Notes: generated from the sequence alone by a model not told the origin. DNA of 64,000 nt from Tragulus kanchil (GCA_022376925.1 JAIOJX010000002.1:37162501-37226500); one strand, 5' to 3'; counted from the stretch's first letter, positions 10,751-23,344 are shown. A program made the numbers and translations.

Positions 10751-12933
10751 GGGACACAGAGAGGATGAGGAAGGGCCCACAAGGGCAGGAGAGAAGTCAG
10801 GTGCACCAGCTATGGGCCGTCACTGGGGACCAGGTGCTCCCATCCTGGGGAAGATGCTCCCCAGCTAGTAAACCTCAAGGGGTGCTTCTCTGGGGTTTAC
10901 CACTATCACTTTTCCCATGATAAAGACAAGAGTGAGGCAGCTTATGAGCAAAACCCATAAGTATGAACTGGATAATATGGAAGCTGCCTGTGAATGGCCC
11001 TGTTGAAGAACATGTGAGTCTACTGATAAACTTTGGAGGAATCAATTAAGCCTAAAGGCAAAGTGATTGCCTGTCTTGGCACTGGAGGCTCTGGCTGCGT
11101 GTGAGGGGTGCACCTGGGAGGCAACAGGTGGGGGTGCAGTGGGTGGAATGGCATGGGGTGGGGGTGGGTGGAAGCCCAGGCCTGGGGTGGGCCTGTACCC
11201 TGGGTGAGGGTGCCATTAGAGGCACCTCATGCTCAGCTGGAGCTCCCCAGTGGGGGCGCTGTCTGCTTGCCTTTGATAGCCAGCAGGCAGTCTCACAAGG
11301 AAGGCTCACAGGGTCCCTGTCAAGCATCGGGTGTGGCAATTTGACCAAAAAAAAAAAAAAGAAAAACAAACTTCCTGTGCACCTAACATTTCTAACCCTG
11401 CCTCAGCCCTGCTGTGAATCAGAGATGATGCTGCAAGAAACCATGCTCAAGTGAAAGCTTGTGACATATGATCAGATTCAGAATTATACCTGACTCACAG
11501 CGACTTCATCAGCCCAAAAAGCCGCAGAAGATCATGAATCCTTAACAAGACAGAACCTGGCAAAGAACATCACTAAGCTGCCTCTTCTGCAGAGCCTAAG
11601 TCCAAAAACTGGTCTTCACCCTTTTTGGCACCAGGTACCAGTTTAGTGGTACTACCTTCCCCAAAGGGTGCTAGCTTTCAGGTGGTGCTAGTGATAAAGA
11701 ACTCGCCTGCCATTACAGGAGGCGTAAGAGACACTGGTTCAATCCCTAGGTCAGGAGGATCCCCTGGAGGAGGAAATGGCAACCACTCCAGTATTTTTAC
11801 CTGAAGAATTCCGTGGACAGAGGAGCCCAGTGAGCTACCCCAGGGACACAGAGAGGATGAGGAAGGGCCCACAAGGGCAGGAGAGAAGTCAGGTGCACCA
11901 GCTATGGGCCGTCACTGGGGACCAGGTGCTCCCATCCTGGGGAAGATGCTCCCCAGCTAGTAAACCTCAAGGGGTGCTTCTCTGGGGTTTACCACTATCA
12001 CTTTTCCCATGATAAAGACAAGAGTGAGGCAGCTTATGAGCAAAACCCATAAGTATGAACTGGATAATATGGAAGCTGCCTGTGAATGGCCCTGTTGAAG
12101 AACATGTGAGTCTACTGATAAACTTTGGAGGAATCAATTAAGCCTAAAGGCAAAGTGATTGCCTGTCTTGGCACTGGAGGCTCTGGCTGCGTGTGAGGGT
12201 GCACCTGGGAGGCAACAGGTGGGGGTGCAGTGGGTGGAATGGCATGGGGTGGGGGTGGGTGGAAGCCCAGGCCTGGGGTGGGCCTGTACCCTGGGTGAGG
12301 GTGCCATTAGAGGCACCTCATGCTCAGCTGGAGCTCCCCAGTGGGGGCGCTGTCTGCTTGCCTTTGATAGCCAGCAGGCAGTCTCACAAGGAAGGCTCAC
12401 AGGGTCCCTGTCAAGCATCGGGTGTGGCAATTTGACCAAAAAAAAAAAAAAGAAAAACAAACTTCCTGTGCACCTAACATTTCTAACCCTGCCTCAGCCC
12501 TGCTGTGAATCAGAGATGATGCTGCAAGAAACCATGCTCAAGTGAAAGCTTGTGACATATGATCAGATTCAGAATTATACCTGACTCACAGCGACTTCAT
12601 CAGCCCAAAAAGCCGCAGAAGATCATGAATCCTTAACAAGACAGAACCTGGCAAAGAACATCACTAAGCTGCCTCTTCTGCAGAGCCTAAGTCCAAAAAC
12701 TGGTCTTCACCCTTTTTGGCACCAGGTACCAGTTTAGTGGTACTACCTTCCCCAAAGGGTGCTAGCTTTCAGGTGGTGCTAGTGATAAAGAACTCGCCTG
12801 CCATTACAGGAGGCGTAAGAGACACTGGTTCAATCCCTAGGTCAGGAGGATCCCCTGGAGGAGGAAATGGCAACCACTCCAGTATTTTTACCTGAAGAAT
12901 TCCGTGGACAGAGGAGCCCAGTGAGCTACCCCC
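10751..12933 (+). repeat. Tandem duplication 3 (10751-11842 / 11843-12933, period about 1092)
   Basis: The copies are near-identical; one G is missing at 12198 relative to 11107. The junction lies inside a plus-strand Bov-tA, which is truncated in copy 1 and complete in copy 2. Confidence 0.93.
11676..11842 (+). mobile_element. Bov-tA SINE truncated at duplication junction (complete copy at 12766-12977)
   Basis: The head GGTGGTGCTAGTGATAAAG and body GGAGGAAATGGCAACC are present, then the element stops at the tandem junction. The second copy runs on to the normal GACATGACCGAAGCAAC end. The repeated ACCAGTTT flanks suggest a target-site duplication inside an older repeat. Confidence 0.85.
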
Positions 12934-12977
12934 AGGGTCACAAGGAGTTGGACATGACCGAAGCAACTTAGCAGGCA

Positions 12978-13135
12978 CCAGTTTTGCGGAAGATAGTTTT
13001 TCCATGGACCCAGGATGAGGGGTGATTTCAGGATGATTCAAGTGCATTCCATTTACTGTGTACTTTATTTCTATTATGATCATATCGGCTCCACCTCAGA
13101 TCATCAGGCACTAGGTCCTGGAGGCTGGAGACCCC
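12978..13135 (+). mobile_element. Ancient interspersed repeat remnant
   Basis: TTTTTCCATGGACC and ATGATTCAAGTGCATTCC motifs resemble an old mammal-wide, probably hAT-like DNA element. Its left part (CCCTTTTTGGCACCAGG, about 11620 and 12712) is separated by the Bov-tA insertion. The class assignment is tentative. Confidence 0.4.
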
Positions 13136-13560
13136 TGATCATGACAGAATGTTCTCCCATTGTCAGCAACAGTAAAAAGGTAAACAAAGAAGATATTAAA
13201 GAGTTGTCATGATTTTAGCTGGGTGAAAGAAGCACAAGATCTTTCTTAAGTAATCTTTTCTTGAAATAGAACATATATTCAGCGAGGTACACCTAGCATA
13301 TATTGCTTGATAGATTTTTTTCTAGTGACCAGGTCTGTGTGACCTCCAACCAGATCATGATATTGTAGACAATAGAGGGCCCCCTAGAACCCGCCTTCAA
13401 GCCATCTCTGTGCCGTTTCTCCATCTAGGTAACCACTATTCTGACTTTTAGCACCAAAGATACATATTGCTGGTTTTGACAACGCAAAAACATTAAGAGA
13501 GAAAAATTGGTATATGTCAATAATCTTCAAACTTGTTTGAATAACTCCTAAAACTTTTAA

Positions 13561-13780
13561 AGGGCTTCCCAGGTGGCTTGGAGGTAAAGAACCTGCCTGC
13601 CAATGCAGGACATGCAAGAGGTGTGGATTCAATCCCAGGTCAGGAAGATTCCCTGGAGAAGGAAATGGCAATCCACTCCAGGATTCTTGCCTGGAGAATT
13701 CCCACAGACAGAGGAGCCTGGTGGGCTACAGTCCATGGGATCTCAAAGAGTTGGACATGACTGAGCGACTAAACAGCAAC
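13561..13780 (+). mobile_element. Bov-tA SINE
   Basis: Head GGGCTTCCCAGGTGGC, B-box region GGATTCAATCCC, body GCCTGGAGAATTCCC and end GACATGACTGAGCGAC. Confidence 0.92.
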
Positions 13781-13873
13781 TTCCCTTTGAAGCATAGAGA
13801 AGGTCATGGAAACTGCAGTCTTGCCTAGGAGAAATGGGGTACAAAAAGGCCCCATGACTGAGCAATTGGACTG

Positions 13874-14049
13874 AAATGAATGTTCATTGCAGCACTATTT
13901 ACAACAGCCAAGATATGGAAGCAACCTAAATGTTCATTGACAGAGGAATGGATAAAGATGTGTTACATATATAAGTGGAATATTATTCGACCATTAAAAA
14001 ATGAAATAATGTCATTTGCAGTAACACGGATGGACCTGGAGATTATCGT
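13874..14049 (+). mobile_element. L1 ORF2 3' end, left part (interrupted)
   Basis: Encodes L1 ORF2 C-terminal sequence (IAALFTTAKIWKQPKCSL...TEEWIKMCYIYK). The element is interrupted by a BovB insertion and resumes at 14926. Confidence 0.88.
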
Positions 14050-14913
14050 TCAGTCACTTAGTTGAGTCCGACTCTTTGCAACCCCATGGACTGCAGTCCT
14101 CCAAGATTCCCTTGTCCTTAACTCTCTCTCAGAGTTTGTTCAAATTCATGTCCATTGAGCTGATGATGCTACCTAACCATCTCATCCTCTGTCACCCCCT
14201 TCTCCTCCTGCCCTCAGTCTTTCCCAGCATCAGGGTCTTTCCCAGTGAGTCAGCTCTTTGCATCAGGTGGCCCAAGTACTGGAGCTTCAGCTTCAGCATC
14301 AGTCCTCCCAATGAACACCCAGGGTTAATTTTCTTTAGGATTGACTGGTGTGGTCTCCTTACAGTCCAAAGCACTCTCAAGAGCCTTCTCCCTCACCACA
14401 AGTTGAAAGCATCAGTTCTTCAGCAGTCACCGTTGTTTGTGGCCTCACTTTCCATGACTACTGGAAAAATCACAGCTTTGACTATACAAACATTCATTAG
14501 CAAAGTGATGTCTCTGCTTTTTAAAATGTCTAGGTTTGTCATAGTTTTTCTTCCAAGGAGTAAGAGTCTTTTAATTTCATGATTTCAGTCGTCATCTGCA
14601 GCAATTTTGGAGTCCAAGAAAATAAAGTCTGTCACCATTTCCATAGTTTGACCATCTATTTGCCATGATGTGACGGGACCAGATGTCATGATCTTCGTTT
14701 TTTGAATGTTGAGTTTTAAGCTTTTTCACTCTCCTCTTTCATCTTCATCCAGAGGCTCTTTAATTCCTCTTCACTTTCTGCCGTTAGAGTGGTGTCATCT
14801 GCATTTCTGAGGTTGTTGATATTCCTCCCAGCAATCTATGATGCACTCTGTACATAATTAAGTAAACAGGGTGATAATACACAGCTTTGAAGTGGCTTAC
14901 GTAGGATGATAAT
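14050..14913 (-). mobile_element. BovB (RTE) LINE 3' fragment inserted in L1
   Basis: Classic minus-strand BovB sequence (TTGAGTCCGACTCTTTGC, TGATGCTACCTAACCATC, GGGACCAGATGTCATGATC). It is bounded by a 12-nt target-site duplication GGAGATTATCGT at 14038-14049 and 14914-14925, which proves insertion into a pre-existing L1. Confidence 0.92.
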
Positions 14914-14925
14914 GGAGATTATCGT

Positions 14926-15335
14926 CCTAAGTGAAGTAAGCCAGACAAAGAAAGACAAATATCATATGATATCACTTATATAGTATAAGATCACTTACAT
15001 GGAGAATTTTTTAAAATGACACAAATGAACTTATTTTGAAAAACAGAAAAAGACTCTGAGAGTGCACTTATAGTTAGGAGAGGGAAAAGATAAGGGGATG
15101 GATATATTGGGAGTTTGGAGCTGACATGTACACACACTGCTATTTTTAAAATAGATTTCAACAAGTGTCTGCTCAAGCACCAGGAACTCTGCTCAATAGT
15201 CTCCAGTAACCCAAACTGGAAAAGAATTGGAATAAGACCAGATACATGTACCTGTATAACTGAATCACTTTGTTGTATATATGAAACTAACACAACATTG
15301 TTAATCAACTCTACTCCAACAGGAAACTAAAAAAG
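14926..15335 (+). mobile_element. L1 3' end, right part
   Basis: Continues the interrupted L1: CCTAAGTGAAGTAAGCCAG and GGATGGATATATTGGGAG, then GAAACTAACACAACATTG and an AAAAAA end. Confidence 0.88.
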
Positions 15336-15642
15336 TCTAACTTCTAAGTTCCAGCACTAAGGCAGAGACGGCAGGCGGTGCTGTCAGAGGCTGGCGCCTG
15401 GATGAAAAGGCACTGCCCCGTCAGCCCTGCGCTGGCACTCCTGTGACCTTGAACACATCCTCCTCAGGGGCTCTCCAGTCTAGAATTACCCAGCTGTCCC
15501 CCCGGAGGTGTTAGCATCCCTGGGCAAAACATGAGTGAAACTCAGAGAGGATGAGAAGCATCCCCACTTTTCATGTAGCAGGACCAGCTTAATTTGAGGG
15601 ACCCAGTGGAGCACAGGCTAGTCTGGGCAGATGGCTTTAGAG

Positions 15643-15846
15643 CTGCGTGCATGCCGTTGCTCGGTCGTGTCTGGACTCTTTGTAACCCCCTGGACTGTAG
15701 CCCGCGAGGCTATATGGGATTTCCCAGGCAAGAATACTGGAGTGAGTTGCCACAGCAGCCTCCAGAGAATCTTCCCGACCCAGGTGTTGAATGCGTCTCC
15801 TGCATTGTAGGCAGATTCTTCCCCACCAGCACCACCTGGGAAACCA
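15643..15846 (-). mobile_element. Bov-tA SINE, minus strand
   Basis: Reverse Bov-tA with GCTCGGTCGTGTCTGGAC and CAGCACCACCTGGGAAACC head. Confidence 0.87.
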
Positions 15847-16659
15847 GTATAACCAATACAGGTCACTTATGCTCTTCTCTAGCAGTGTTTCCTGACCAAA
15901 GATAGAATCGAAAAGGGGAAGAAATGCAAGAAGAGAAAGGCAAAATAGAAGAGGAAACGTATCTGTGTCATGAGACACTGACTGTGTCTGAATTGTCCTG
16001 CAACATGACACAGAAGGCCTTGGCGCCGCAAACCAGGTCAGATCTACATAAACTCATTACAGTGCCTCCCACGTTCCATTCACTCAGAGGGGGAATGCAG
16101 GGTTAGGGATAATGATGATCTCAGGATAAACAGAAGTGCAGAGATAAACTGGTGACAATCCATCCCTTTGTCTTTTTCTGTGACAGGAGGAACGAGGGTG
16201 TTTTCTTCTGTGACCAGCCCTCCAGAGAAATGCAACACCAGAGACTTCCAGCCCTGTGCCTGTCCTAGGGCCATGGTCCCCGAGTCCTGACTTCCTGGAA
16301 CTCCTGAGTTTCTGTGGTGCATGGTTACTTTCCCCAGCAAAACTGCTCCCCGCCTCCTTCAGTCTTGGATACTTGTTCACGTGGATTCTTTTTCGTCCTT
16401 CTTCACGGAGTCGGGTGAACTTGTTGCTTCATCTGTGCCAGCTAGCACTGCTTTCCTCGGGTCATGGAACAAGTGACTCTATTTGTAATCTTATTTTGTT
16501 CTTTCCTGAGAGTTTTCTAATTCCCTTCTGACCAACTTCAGACAATATCCCAAAATAGTACATTTTGGCAAGACTAATATATTTTGAATGTTGACTAGAC
16601 TCCTTCCACTGTTTTGCAACATCATCTCCAAAGGCAATCTCTTTTCTCTTTTTTGGTTT
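15847..16659. other. Unique intergenic sequence
   Basis: No repeat family, splice-bounded exon or protein similarity recognised. Confidence 0.5.
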
Positions 16660-16745
16660 TTTTGTTTGTTTGTTTTTGGAGATTTGGAATTAAAACTTTT
16701 TTGTTACAGTATAGTTGATTTACAATGTTGTGTTGAAAGCCTGTT
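16660..16745 (-). mobile_element. L1 3' end fragment
   Basis: ACAGTATAGTTGATTTACAA is the reverse complement of the artiodactyl L1 3' UTR. A short fragment beside a T-rich tract. Confidence 0.6.
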
Positions 16746-16839
16746 CTTAAAATGAGTCTTTTCTAAACTCAAAGTATGTCCATTTTAATCATTAGTTTGG
16801 TTTTTAAGATTACAAAATTATGTATGATATTTGTAAAAA

Positions 16840-17140
16840 GTCTAATGATAAGAAACATACAGATGTAGAAAACAAGCTTATGGTTAGCAAGGGGGCAGAA
16901 GGGGAAGGATAAATTGGGAGATTAGGATTGACGTATATACACTGTTATGTATAAAATAGATAGCTTATGAGAACCTACTGCAGAGCACAGAGAATTCTAG
17001 TCAATACTCTGTAATGACCTACATGGAAGCAGAATCTAAAAAAGAGTAACTATATGAATATGTATAATAAGTGAGTCACTTTGCTGAATGGCAGAAATTA
17101 ACACGATGCTGTAAATCAACTATGCTACAACAAAAGGTAA
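16840..17140 (+). mobile_element. L1 3' end
   Basis: L1 3' UTR motifs: CTTATGGTTAGCAAGGGG, GATAAATTGGGAGATTAGG, AAATCAACTATGCTACAAC. Confidence 0.8.
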
Positions 17141-17149
17141 TTTTTAAAT

Positions 17150-17381
17150 TTATTTTCATTCATATTTATTCTTTTTTGCCATGTGTGGGCCTCCCATTGC
17201 AGTTGCCTCTCTTGTTGCATGGCACCAGCTCTGGATGCATGCACTCCAGCACACTGGATTGTAATTGCACACACTGGTCCAGTCACTCCGCGACATGTGG
17301 GGTCTTCTCAGAAAAGGAATCGAACCAGTGCCCCTTGCACCACAAGGCAGAATCTTTACCTCCTGGACCACCAGGGAAGCC
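17150..17381 (-). mobile_element. CpG-rich tRNA-derived SINE, older copy
   Basis: Same family as 6814-7103 but more diverged (CpGs mostly decayed), read from TTTTTTGCCATGTGTGGGCC to GGACCACCAGGGAAGCCC. Confidence 0.82.
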
Positions 17382-17530
17382 CAGTCATTTTTTAAAAAAG
17401 AAACATATAGCCTATCTCAGGAAGTCTCCTTTAATGGCCATCACTTGGTTTGGTCCCCTCTTAGAGGGAACCACTGTGAACAGTTTGGCACTTGTCCTCA
17501 GCCTCATTCCTCTGTGTGTTTCCATCTCTA

Positions 17531-17532
<2 letters not shown>

Positions 17533-17562
<30 letters not shown>
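17533..17562. repeat. (CA)15 microsatellite
   Basis: Uninterrupted dinucleotide run; a likely polymorphic marker. Confidence 0.97.
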
Positions 17563-17563
<1 letters not shown>

Positions 17564-17946
17564 GCAGTGCCATCTTAAATTTACCTTTCATGGAATAAGA
17601 ACATATTTTTTCTCACGTAACATATCCAGAGCTCTCATTTCATTCTTTTTGTCTGCCTCATAGAATTCTATTGCATGACAACCCCATAATTAACAGAATA
17701 GATGTGCATATAAGCAGTTTCTATTATTTTGCCATTACAAACAAGATTCACCAAGAACTCCTGCACATGTGTCCATACTCCTATGCGACAGAACAGAGTC
17801 CAAGGCAGGGTCCAAGCCACTGCCCAACTGCCTTCTGGAAAGGACTCACCAGCATCTGCTCTCACACCAAACCCATGAGAAAACCTGGGTTTCCACACCG
17901 GCGTCATTCCTGGGTTTTCACCTAACTTTATAATATCTCAACACAG

Positions 17947-20220
17947 TGGGTGAAACAAAGGGACTTTCTTTTTCAATTTGCATTTTCCTAAATATTAGTG
18001 AGATCTAGCTTCCCTTCAGATGTTTTCAGTCCTTTTGTGTCTATTGCTTATGAATTAATTGCCTGCGTATATCTTTACCCATTTTTCCTACTGCCTTACT
18101 CAAAGTGGTTGATAGTAAGTCTGTACATTATGGCTAATTATCAGTTGTCAACTCTCTGTGTGAAAATATTTTGTCCTAGTCTATTGCTTGTTATTCTATG
18201 TTGCTTATGATTTTTTTTTGAACTGTATGTTAGTTTACACTCTTTATGGAGTCAGATTAAAACCAGATGGTTCAGGCTTCCCCTGGTGGTCCAGTGAGTA
18301 AGGACACCGCCTTGCAGTGCAAGGGGCGCCAGTCAGATACCTGGCCTGGGAAGATTCCACGTGCCCTGGAGCGGCTGGACCGATGTGTCCAATTACCGAG
18401 CTGGAGCTCTGGAGTGCATGCGCCCAGAACCGGCGCTCAGCAACGACAGACGCCACCGCGATGGGAGGCCCACAGGAGCCAAGGAACAAAGACGGATGAA
18501 AACAGACAAATGAAAGACCAATAGTAGTGGCTCGCCTGCTCCCCTCCCTCCCCAACCCGACCCCCGCCCAAAATAAATAAATAAATAAATCTTAAAAAAA
18601 AAAACAAAAACGGATGGTTCTTGGTAGGGAGGAGGGATTCCCAAGTTACAACATGATTTCTCCATATTTTATTTCAGTACTTTTACTATTTTGCTTTTCT
18701 TGTTATATCAAGATGCTTATTCCATCTGGATGACCTGTGCGCTATTTCCACTGTTGGTATTTATTTACTGGATCACAGTTCCTGGGGTTTTGTTGGGAAG
18801 AATGAGTCATCTCTCTGGTATCTTTCATGGGTATGTTTTAGGCTAAGGTGCCTTTTGCTCCGGTTTCTGGAAATGGGATCCATCTGCTTACCAACCTCTA
18901 GTCAGTCCTTACTCAGAGATCCTTTCTTTTCTTCAAGCACTATTATGTCCAAATTCACATTTTTATATCCTCCTTTTCATTTCATGGGAATTTGGGAAGA
19001 AAATAGGAGATAAATGCATATACTCATCTACCATTTGGAATGCCAATGTCTGTGAGTATAAGTTCTAAGAAAAATTTGTACTATGGGTGAAACAAAGGGA
19101 CTTTCTTTTTCAATTTGCATTTTCCTAAATATTAGTGAGATCTAGCTTCCCTTCAGATGTTTTCAGTCCTTTTGTGTCTATTGCTTATGAATTAATTGCC
19201 TGCGTATATCTTTACCCATTTTTCCTACTGCCTTACTCAAAGTGGTTGATAGTAAGTCTGTACATTATGGCTAATTATCAGTTGTCAACTCTCTGTGTGA
19301 AAATATTTTGTCCTAGTCTATTGCTTGTTATTCTATGTTGCTTATGATTTTTTTTTGAACTGTATGTTAGTTTACACTCTTTATGGAGTCAGATTAAAAC
19401 CAGATGGTTCAGGCTTCCCCTGGTGGTCCAGTGAGTAAGGACACCGCCTTGCAGTGCAAGGGGCGCCAGTCAGATACCTGGCCTGGGAAGATTCCACGTG
19501 CCCTGGAGCGGCTGGACCGATGTGTCCAATTACCGAGCTGGAGCTCTGGAGTGCATGCGCCCAGAACCGGCGCTCAGCAACGACAGACGCCACCGCGATG
19601 GGAGGCCCACAGGAGCCAAGGAACAAAGACGGATGAAAACAGACAAATGAAAGACCAATAGTAGTGGCTCGCCTGCTCCCCTCCCTCCCCAACCCGACCC
19701 CCGCCCAAAATAAATAAATAAATAAATCTTAAAAAAAAAAACAAAAACGGATGGTTCTTGGTAGGGAGGAGGGATTCCCAAGTTACAACATGATTTCTCC
19801 ATATTTTATTTCAGTACTTTTACTATTTTGCTTTTCTTGTTATATCAAGATGCTTATTCCATCTGGATGACCTGTGCGCTATTTCCACTGTTGGTATTTA
19901 TTTACTGGATCACAGTTCCTGGGGTTTTGTTGGGAAGAATGAGTCATCTCTCTGGTATCTTTCATGGGTATGTTTTAGGCTAAGGTGCCTTTTGCTCCGG
20001 TTTCTGGAAATGGGATCCATCTGCTTACCAACCTCTAGTCAGTCCTTACTCAGAGATCCTTTCTTTTCTTCAAGCACTATTATGTCCAAATTCACATTTT
20101 TATATCCTCCTTTTCATTTCATGGGAATTTGGGAAGAAAATAGGAGATAAATGCATATACTCATCTACCATTTGGAATGCCAATGTCTGTGAGTATAAGT
20201 TCTAAGAAAAATTTGTACTA
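17947..20220 (+). repeat. Tandem duplication 4 (17947-19083 / 19084-20220, period 1137)
   Basis: The two copies appear identical along their whole length, including a CpG-rich SINE and its A-rich tail. The junction has 2-nt microhomology (TG). Confidence 0.95.
18274..18612 (+). mobile_element. CpG-rich tRNA-derived SINE, full length (copy at 19411-19749)
   Basis: Flanked by GATGGTTC (18266-18273 and 18613-18620). Head GGTGGTCCAGTGAGTAAG, middle GGAGCTCTGGAGTGCATGCG, C-rich segment CTCCCCTCCCTCCCCAACCC, then (AAAT)n and an A-tail: the most complete tail in the window. Confidence 0.9.
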
Positions 20221-20266
20221 TGAAATAACATATGCACATAATAGAAAATTTGAAAAAGACATAAAG

Positions 20267-20428
20267 AGGGGACTTCCCTGGTGGTCCAGTGACTAACACT
20301 CCATTCTCCCAATGCAGGGCCCCCAGGTTCATTCTCTGGTCAGGAAACTAGATACCACATGCCACAACTAAAGAGTTTGCACGTGGCAACTAAAGACCTA
20401 GTGCAGCCAAATAAATAAATAATTTTTT
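20267..20428 (+). mobile_element. CHR-type SINE
   Basis: GACTTCCCTGGTGGTCCAGT head, AACTAAAGAGTTTGC body and an AAATAAATAAAT tail. Confidence 0.85.
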
Positions 20429-20963
20429 TAAAAAGACACAAAGAAAAAATAAAACTCAAGCAGAAGTCCACTATTTGATAAGAAAAAATAATAATAATGT
20501 TAAGACACAGGTGAATTCACAACCAGCACTTCTAATGCATGTATATAAAGTTTTCATAGAAAAATAGGATCAGATCATACATTTAGTCTTATACTATGAC
20601 TTAAATCTATATCACATGAAGAGTATCTCTCTATATGCTTGAAAACAGGATTTTATAAAACATGGCTGTTGAGTACTCCATCTGCATATAGTTCTTAGAA
20701 ATCCAGGATCAGTTTATTTTTAGTAATACATGTCTTTTCAGAAAGAATAATACTTTTCCATGAATGAATCAATGTAGTCAAAATGCTCCTCACTGTGGCC
20801 AGTTTGCCTTCCTGGAGTCAACAAATGATATCTGATTATTTTGTATAAGATTAATATCCCAGATGGGGCTGGATGAGAAGCTCCATACCTCACTAGCTCC
20901 TGATACATGCTTGCTTTCCAGAAATGCATCTTTTACACCCCTCCCATAGGAAGGCATGCTCTC

Positions 20964-21238
20964 CTTTTTTAAAAAATTTTGGCCTATTTTCATTGATTTT
21001 TTTATCCGTTAATTTTCATCCATCTTTATTCTTCGGACTGTGTGGGCCTCCCATCGCTGTGGCCTCACCCATTGCAGGGCACCAGCTCTAGGCGCATGTG
21101 CTTCAGAGTGCTGACTCATGATTGGACACACCGGTCCAGACACCCCATGGCACATGGGATCTTCCTGGGCCAGGGATCGAACTGATGCCTCTTGCAGTGC
21201 AAGGCAGACTCTTTACCCACTGGACCACCAGGGAAGCC
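20964..21238 (-). mobile_element. CpG-rich tRNA-derived SINE
   Basis: Bounded by a 9-nt target-site duplication CATGCTCTC (20955-20963 and 21239-21247). Part of it recurs at about 22168-22322 through duplication 5. Confidence 0.88.
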
Positions 21239-21247
21239 CATGCTCTC

Positions 21248-21969
21248 TCTTTTTTTAAATAATTGGAAGGCAAGAAATGATTTAATATGGGTTTCTCTAA
21301 GAATAAAGCTAGAGCCTTTTCTTTCACGTGTTCATCAGCCCATTCTACATCTGCCATCAGAAACTGTCTGTTCTCAGCCTTTGCATGAAGGACCCTTGAA
21401 GAATACTTTCTTTATTTGCAGAATTACCGTCCTTCATGAGTGTGCCCCATACCAAGTCAAATGGAAGCCTTTTCCAAAGGCGAGGCCTTGAGTTTGACGC
21501 TGAAGGGCATCATCAGCGGAGCCCACTGCTTGACATTCATGTTATGTTTTAAAGAGCTTTCTAATAATACTGGAGGTTTCCTTCTTGAGATCTGCTGTGA
21601 ACTCCTGACCAGAAAAAGAGAGGGACAGCCCAGGATGTTTCTCAGGGGAACCAAGAAGATGACAGAAGACTGGTGTTTCCCAAGGTTGCCCTGATAGGGA
21701 CAGAGTAAAGGAACAAAGCTGGTGATCCCACTAGGGGATTTTCAGTAGAAAAAATATGGGAGAGGCTGTAAGGTAATGACTTTTCAAGAAAGCGAGTTTG
21801 CTTAGCGACAAAACCAAACAGGCTTGCTTTGCAACAAAACCATGCAACAGAAGCATGAGACATGCCCCAAAACAATAAACAATGGTGTCATGAGCCCCAT
21901 ACCCTGCACAGTGACCTCAGGAAGTTAGGACACACTCTCTGTACACATAAAAAACAATAATATGCCGCC
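21248..21969. other. Unassigned intergenic sequence (copy at about 22332-23053)
   Basis: Possibly old retroviral or LTR material judging by CCCCATACCCTGCACAGTGA and similar motifs, but without firm landmarks. No coding similarity is claimed. Confidence 0.3.
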
Positions 21970-22162
21970 AGGGCTTCCCTGATGGTCCAGCAGGTAAGGA
22001 CACCGCCTTGCAGTGCAAGGGACACTGGTTTGACCCCTGGCCCAGGGAAGACCCACATGCCATGGAGCAGCTGGACCAATGTGTCAAACTACCAAGCCAG
22101 AGCTCTGGAGCACATGTGCCCAGAGCTGGTGCTCTGCAGCAAGAGAGGCCAGTGCGATGGGA
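21970..22162 (+). mobile_element. CpG-rich SINE truncated at duplication junction
   Basis: First two-thirds of the element that is complete at 23054-23330. It is cut at GCGATGGGA and fused through AAAAA to an inverted half of another family member. Confidence 0.85.
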
Positions 22163-23053
22163 AAAAAGGCTCTAGGCGCATGTGCTTCAGAGTGCTGACT
22201 CATGATTGGACACACCGGTCCAGACACCCCATGGCACATGGGATCTTCCTGGGCCAGGGATCGAACTGATGCCTCTTGCAGTGCAAGGCAGACTCTTTAC
22301 CCACTGGACCACCAGGGAAGCCCATGCTCTCTCTTTTTTTAAATAATTGGAAGGCAAGAAATGATTTAATATGGGTTTCTCTAAGAATAAAGCTAGAGCC
22401 TTTTCTTTCACGTGTTCATCAGCCCATTCTACATCTGCCATCAGAAACTGTCTGTTCTCAGCCTTTGCATGAAGGACCCTTGAAGAATACTTTCTTTATT
22501 TGCAGAATTACCGTCCTTCATGAGTGTGCCCCATACCAAGTCAAATGGAAGCCTTTTCCAAAGGCGAGGCCTTGAGTTTGACGCTGAAGGGCATCATCAG
22601 CGGAGCCCACTGCTTGACATTCATGTTATGTTTTAAAGAGCTTTCTAATAATACTGGAGGTTTCCTTCTTGAGATCTGCTGTGAACTCCTGACCAGAAAA
22701 AGAGAGGGACAGCCCAGGATGTTTCTCAGGGGAACCAAGAAGATGACAGAAGACTGGTGTTTCCCAAGGTTGCCCTGATAGGGACAGAGTAAAGGAACAA
22801 AGCTGGTGATCCCACTAGGGGATTTTCAGTAGAAAAAATATGGGAGAGGCTGTAAGGTAATGACTTTTCAAGAAAGCGAGTTTGCTTAGCGACAAAACCA
22901 AACAGGCTTGCTTTGCAACAAAACCATGCAACAGAAGCATGAGACATGCCCCAAAACAATAAACAATGGTGTCATGAGCCCCATACCCTGCACAGTGACC
23001 TCAGGAAGTTAGGACACACTCTCTGTACACATAAAAAACAATAATATGCCGCC

Positions 23054-23330
23054 AGGGCTTCCCTGATGGTCCAGCAGGTAAGGACACCGCCTTGCAGTGC
23101 AAGGGACACTGGTTTGACCCCTGGCCCAGGGAAGACCCACATGCCATGGAGCAGCTGGACCAATGTGTCAAACTACCAAGCCAGAGCTCTGGAGCACATG
23201 TGCCCAGAGCTGGTGCTCTGCAGCAAGAGAGGCCAGTGCGATGGGAGGCCAACAAAGGCCAAAGAACAAAGACAGAAAAGAAAGACCAGTAGAAGTGGCA
23301 AAATATATATATATATATAATAATAACAAT
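23054..23330 (+). mobile_element. CpG-rich tRNA-derived SINE, full length
   Basis: Flanked by a perfect 14-nt target-site duplication AATAATATGCCGCC (23040-23053 and 23331-23344), with an (AT)n tail. Confidence 0.92.
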
Positions 23331-23344
23331 AATAATATGCCGCC

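Larger units (their letters stand above)
21084..23246 (+). repeat. Tandem duplication 5 (21084-22162 / 22168-23246, period 1084)
   Basis: Copy 1 starts inside a minus-strand SINE and ends inside a plus-strand SINE of the same family, so the junction joins two inverted SINE halves through a 5-nt A filler (22163-22167). No other differences were noticed. Confidence 0.93.

Noticed and set aside
17947..20220. Duplication 4 as a pair of LTRs flanking a provirus
   Set aside because: The copies are directly adjacent with nothing between them and contain a complete SINE; they lack LTR ends.
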